Below are positions 38,401 to 44,400 of a DNA stretch of 64,000 bases, piece by piece. The notes below the pieces were generated by a model that was not told where the DNA came from, made no database searches, and was given only the letters and a program-made list of their open reading frames with translations. Every line of letters starts with the position of its first letter. Within the stretch, counting starts at the first letter, position 1. The stretch comes from Bemisia tabaci (lineage: Eukaryota; Arthropoda; Insecta; Hemiptera; Aleyrodidae), in NCBI RefSeq assembly GCF_918797505.1, contig NC_092797.1, positions 868,001 to 932,000 of the forward strand. The letters run 5' to 3'. The translations under genes and the position numbers were made by a program.

Positions 38401-41400
38401 GAAGTAAGAATATGAGACTTTTTGATTACACTTGGATTCGATGATTCAAACCTTCCTGCTGATAAAAAAGAGGGAAAAGAGGCCAAAATCAACATCCGTC
38501 AAATCTGCTCTTGAAAATTTTCCATCTCTGATACGAAATACTTGTGAAATTGTCAGGATCAATTCGGTCAATTAGGAAAAACATTTCACTGTAGGACATT
38601 TTGATATTTGTTCAGTGTCCAATTTGACTTAAGCAGATTTTGGTTTTTCGCCAGTCAGGAAGTTAAGCTGTTCCAAAACTACTGCCATTCAAAGTTCTCG
38701 ATATTTCCACTATATACGACCACCAATTTGATTTAGAAAGAAAATCTTCAGTTTGGGTAACATAGTTATGATTTTTTGTTTTCAATATTTCCCCAATGAT
38801 GTGTTACTACGTGGTGGTACTTGAACAGTATGATGATGTCCTGAACTGAAAGCAGTGCATTGTATCGATCAACAATAACTGTATTCAAACAATTTACAAT
38901 AAAGGTAAACAAATAAATAGATTATAATAAAAATTTGCACCTTGTTGAAGCTGAATTTGGGGAGGTGGATGCTGTAGAGATGTTGGATGTAAGGCAAGTT
39001 CTTGTTGGATGGTGTCAATTAAGTTGCAGACCAATTGCCTGCCAGCTTGAACCATCTCTGGTTTCATATGCCTAAAATGTGAAAGTTTGATGTCACTTGA
39101 AGCACTTCATCATTTTTATTAACATGGAGAGAAGTATGTAATGGTTTTTTTTTTTTTTTTTTTTTGTGTCTTACCCTCTTGTTTGCTTACTCTGTATTTC
39201 CGCTTTTTATATTATGGGACAATGGAATTTTTGGGGACTTTAGTCCTGATCATCAGGTTTAACATTGGCCTGATGATCGTAGACTAGAGGCCAAACCATC
39301 ATATGATTTAAGCAAGGACAAGTAGACAAATAGATTATTCTGCAGGATGTAAAGTATAAACTCACTGAGAAATTTATAAACTCTTAAATTTGAAAATTGG
39401 GCCTTCATTTGAGAATAAATCCCTCAGTGAAAGCTGCAATTCACCTCCTTTATTTTTTAAATTTTTCACTCCGAGTTTTTTGGGAGCTAAAACAGCCAAG
39501 TTTCATGATTTCTGCTGAATAGTGATTGTAGATTTCGATTATCTTAAAATTCTTTTTCTGATGTAGGTTTTGAAGCATTTTAAAGTAAACATAATTATGA
39601 AGATAACTAAACATAATTGGATAATCATCAATGATAGACAAATTTTAAATTTATTTTCTTTTTAATTTTTGTTTTAAAATTATGAAGAGCTTTGAGAAAA
39701 CTTGGCAAACATTTTTATGGAATTAGAGGGATTATCAACATATTCCCAATTTCATGAGTTTTTAGATGATTTGATCTTTTTTGAGGTGGTCTGCAGAGCA
39801 AATCAAAGAATGCTTTGAACCTGTATTCAATGAATTGATCAATCTAAAAAATAAAAAAAAAACAGGATTTCATGGAAAACTCACTCGATGCAGACATGGA
39901 GAGGCTCTGGAGACTCTTGATTTGATCCAGGTTCGATAAAGCCAGAACCACGTCCTCGCAAAGTCACATTGCAACCAGTTTCATGACTAACGTAGAGAAG
40001 GTTTGTATTGTTTGGGCCCAAGACCTTGCTGCGAACATCAAATGCGGGAGGGGCATGATCCATGCCTACCAGTACTTTCTCCTGAAAATGAATCCAACAG
40101 TGAATATCCTTTAAAAAAAGTATCTGCAAGAATTACACGTAATTCAGAGGCTTTAAGTTTCATGAGGATGACTTTTATTCCAACAATTCGGAGCTCTCTC
40201 AATCATAAGGGTATCTAAGCAAAACATCTGAGTAGAATGGGCCTGTTGCATGCAAGAGATACAGCCGTGCAAATAGACGTTTTAGAGGTTAAATGATACG
40301 AAAATTACGATGGTCACATTAAAAAAGTCTGAAATACACTCCTTACTGCGCAATTTGCGTTATTAGGAACGCGCTTTTTCAAATTTCCTGCGTCTGGGGG
40401 CAGTTTTCTAACAGAAACAATTAACGGCAACTCGCGGCTATTTCCGGTCAACTAAAACTGACAACATAACCTAAAAATCGGAGCTCGTGATATCGTGAAA
40501 TGAAATGTAGAAGGATTGCGTTGGATATTTAAAAGTTGATCGATTTGGTTACCGCATAAAACGTATATGGACCACTATGAGAGATCACGTTGGGTTTGTA
40601 AACAAACTGAAGGAAAAAATAACAACAACAACGACTCGGCATCTTCCGGAAATCACCGAGCCCGCCGTTTGCTCGTTTCCGGTGATTAGAAAACTGCCCC
40701 CAGACGCGGGAAATTTGAAAAAGCGCGTTCCTAACAACGCAAATTGCGCAGTAAGGAGTGTATTTCAGACTTTTTCAATGTGACCATCGTAATTTTTGTG
40801 TCATTTAACCTCTAAATAGTCTATTCGCGCGGCTGTATCTCTTGCATGCAACAGGCCCATTTAGTGAGCTTGATTCAGTGAAGTAACGATAAAAAATACT
40901 AGAATGCAAATATTACACGACTTCACTTAACCACCTGAATAATAAAAATAATTAAAAATTCATTACTATGTAAAAAAAAAGAAATTAGAGGAAATAAAAT
41001 AACAAAAATTTATAGAGAGGAATAAGAATCAAAAGGTCGACACATCTTAAAGACACTCTTATTCTTAAATAGAATTCATCACACATGGACACATTCATCA
41101 AATCTACAAATGCATCAGCAATTTAATTTATTTTAAGGCGTTCTTCCTACATATTTGTATCGATGACCTCTTTCATTAAATTATTTCAATGAATTTTTTC
41201 AATTCCTTCATCTATCGTAGCTTGTCACCTTGTTTTCCTGGATTATTTTCTAGTTTTTTTTTACTTATGTATACCATCGTAAATAGAATTGATGAATGCA
41301 AAAAAATGTAAAGAAATTAAATTTCTTCATCGTTTTTATGCAAAAAGCTGTTTGGCTATGCAAAATACATCAGATTCTATAATCAAACATGCTTACTTAA

Positions 41401-44400
41401 GTAGTAAAATCATGGAGAGGAAAACAGTTACAAAGAGCAAGGATTTACATGATGATTCCATAAATAAATCACTAAATTCAAAAAGGGCACATGTCCAGAA
41501 AACCAAATTGTTCAGGAGACACAAAAAACTGTTTATTACGTGGTAGATATTTTTTTAAACATAACAACTTTCCTAAGAATATCTACCACGAAATAAACAG
41601 TTTTTTGTGTCTCTTGAACAATTTGGTTTTCTGGACATGTGCCCTTTTTGTATTTAGTGATTCAAATATAACATAGAAAAATAACAAGTGGTGAAAATTT
41701 TACAGAAAAATGTCGAGTTCTTTCAAACATCAAATCCTCCCTATAACTCTTTTTCCCCAATGAGTGCAATTAACGATTTCATCTGCTGCAAAATTCATCC
41801 AGATTCCAAATACAACCTTCTGCAAGCTTTCCATGTAATCTCGTGAAGGATCCAGATTGAGCTTCAGTCGCATCCAGATAATCTTGATCGATGATCTTCT
41901 TTTTTAACAGCAGGACTTTGCCTTAATTTGTTTTTGGTTGGATGAAAAGGGCAAAAACAGGTACAAAGTACCTAAAATTTTTGGAAATAGCTGCTAACTA
42001 CCTCCCCATTTTTTAAAAACTATGTTTGAAAATTAATGAGGATCTAAAATGTCAGCATGACGTTGAAGATGGAGAAGAAAAAAGAAATTCATACCATGCT
42101 TGGCTGTCCTGTTTGCATGGTCATCATTGGTGGAGGAGTTTGTTTAAACCTGTTGATTGGTTCCATCCTGGAAGTTTCTCTGATAAGGCAGTGGATTTTT
42201 TGCATGGCCACTGAGAAACAATAAAGAAAGAAGTTACACAAATCACAGAGGTGGTAAGGAATTAACCTATTTCCTGATCAACTGTAATGATAGCCAGAGC
42301 TAATTTTTGTGTTAGCTCAGAAGGCTGATAGGATGGTTGTAGGACGCTAAGCGACCAAAACTTAAATGAATGGCGCCAAGGTGTTATGCGTTCCGAACAG
42401 GAGACGCTGATGGTCAATCACAGTGAGATGTTTTTCAGAGAAGGGGTCATCAGGGATCATGCAAATTATCCTTGACTTGCGTCAAAAAGAGACGAGATAT
42501 GTTTGATGCTCCACAGCCTGTGACAAGATATGCAAAAATAACGATTTAAACAGTGGGTAACAAGGCTAATTTTCATATAAATACCACCAAAATGTTTTGG
42601 TGGTACTCAAAAGAAAATGAGCGTTGTTACCCGCTGCTTAAATGGTTATTATTGTACATCATGCGTCAAAAGGATCCCATACATCCCAGGACTCAAATAA
42701 AAATAGTATCCAAAAATGGTAACTGTCCACAAGAAAAGGGATCTTCATGCCAAAAATTTGAAAATTGCGTCTTTAGAGCTACTTTGCAGCAGAGACATTA
42801 AGGAACATTCTTCTACAAAAATGACAACAAAATTGAGCTTGAGAAAGCTATTGTTTTGAAGCTTAAAACCACCTCGTTTTGAAAGAAACCAACTTTGGAT
42901 TTTCACTTGGCATGATCAGGGCTGACGAAAGTCACATTAGGTACTATGTAACTTTATTAATAAGCACACAAATGAACTGAATAGTGAATACCTCATTTTT
43001 GGGATACTACAGCATTATCAGTCGAAAGGTTAAATACCAACAGTGGCGTGGCGTGAATTACGATGTATCGATTGTTCTGCCATTCAAACCTATGGTAAAG
43101 AATCGATTATTAAGGTGTTCGCTGCGAACACGTCTATCGATCATTTTCCATAGGTTTAAATGGTATAACAATCGATATATCGCAAAGCACGCCACGCCAC
43201 TGAATACCAAATTTTGGACCTAATTTGACAAAGAAAGTGCTCCTTAAAACTGTCTCTGTCAACTAATGACTCATTCCCAAAAGGCATCTCATTTCACCAT
43301 TTTCACAGCAGTAGGGACTGTATGCAAAGAATGAGAGGCCAACGTCTTTGCGAAAATGCTACAATTTCTACAGAAACAAATTTAATGCTGACCAATATTT
43401 CAGGGGAAACACTTACGGTCTAAACTCTGTCGGGTGGGACCATGAATGTGCAAATACAAGGGTCGATCACTAGTGAGAAACTTGCCATCAATTTTTTCCT
43501 TCTCTGCTGGACTAAAATACCGCCCACGTGTAGATATTGAAGCACCTGAAAAAGGGACCAATTTCATAATTTTGATAAAATACATGAATTGCTCATTGGA
43601 TTGAGGTAAAATTAGACAATAATCATGCATATTGTTTTAAAGAACAGAAAGAATAGGGTACCTTTCAAGTTGATTAATGACTGCAGAAAAAATATGAAAG
43701 TTGTTCTCACAAAAACAAAAATCACAGCTCTTAAAATTCAGGCAAAAGGGCTGAAGGGGGGGGGGGGGAAAGAGAGAAGGATGAAAAACACTCTACCAGT
43801 TTCATGCTTGACAATATTTCTGCATTTGCAATTAAATTTAACTTCGTCGTTGGAGACTTCCAATTTTTACCCTGCATTTCACTTGAAACAAACTCATTTC
43901 AAACCTTCTGACTAAATTAAAAAAGTCCTCAATATAAGCCATCTAAGCTTCAAGAATTAGTGACAGGCATACTCCATGTTTTACCTAGCTGAGTTTGGCG
44001 TATAGTGCTTTGTGAAAAACGCTAGAGCTCATGGTCTGTGCAATGTACATGTCAGCATCTGAACTATAGTCTGTGCAAACCAATTAGACCGAGTAAAAAT
44101 TTGGGCATTTTCGGGCGAGCCGAGAATTGCAACGTCGGATCCCAGCGAGGAGCCGCTGGGTCAGTGCTGCGCTCACCAAAGTATTGTTCCCATTGTGACC
44201 ACGCCGGGCCTTTAAGTGGTGGCCGGACCCTTGTCATTAAGGCCCTCTGGCTACTGGTGGACCAAAAATTGCACATCAATTTTTTTATCATCTGTGAATT
44301 TTTCCTTCATTTCAACGGATTCGGATTCATCTTGCAATCCTGATGAAAAATATATAGAATTATACGTAAATATAATGGTAAATTATTGTATTACAGAACT

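Noticed and set aside
44064..44343. Pairs of open frames with matching peptides at 44064-44343 and 44532-44763
   Set aside because: They are the two arms of the foldback element read in opposite directions.
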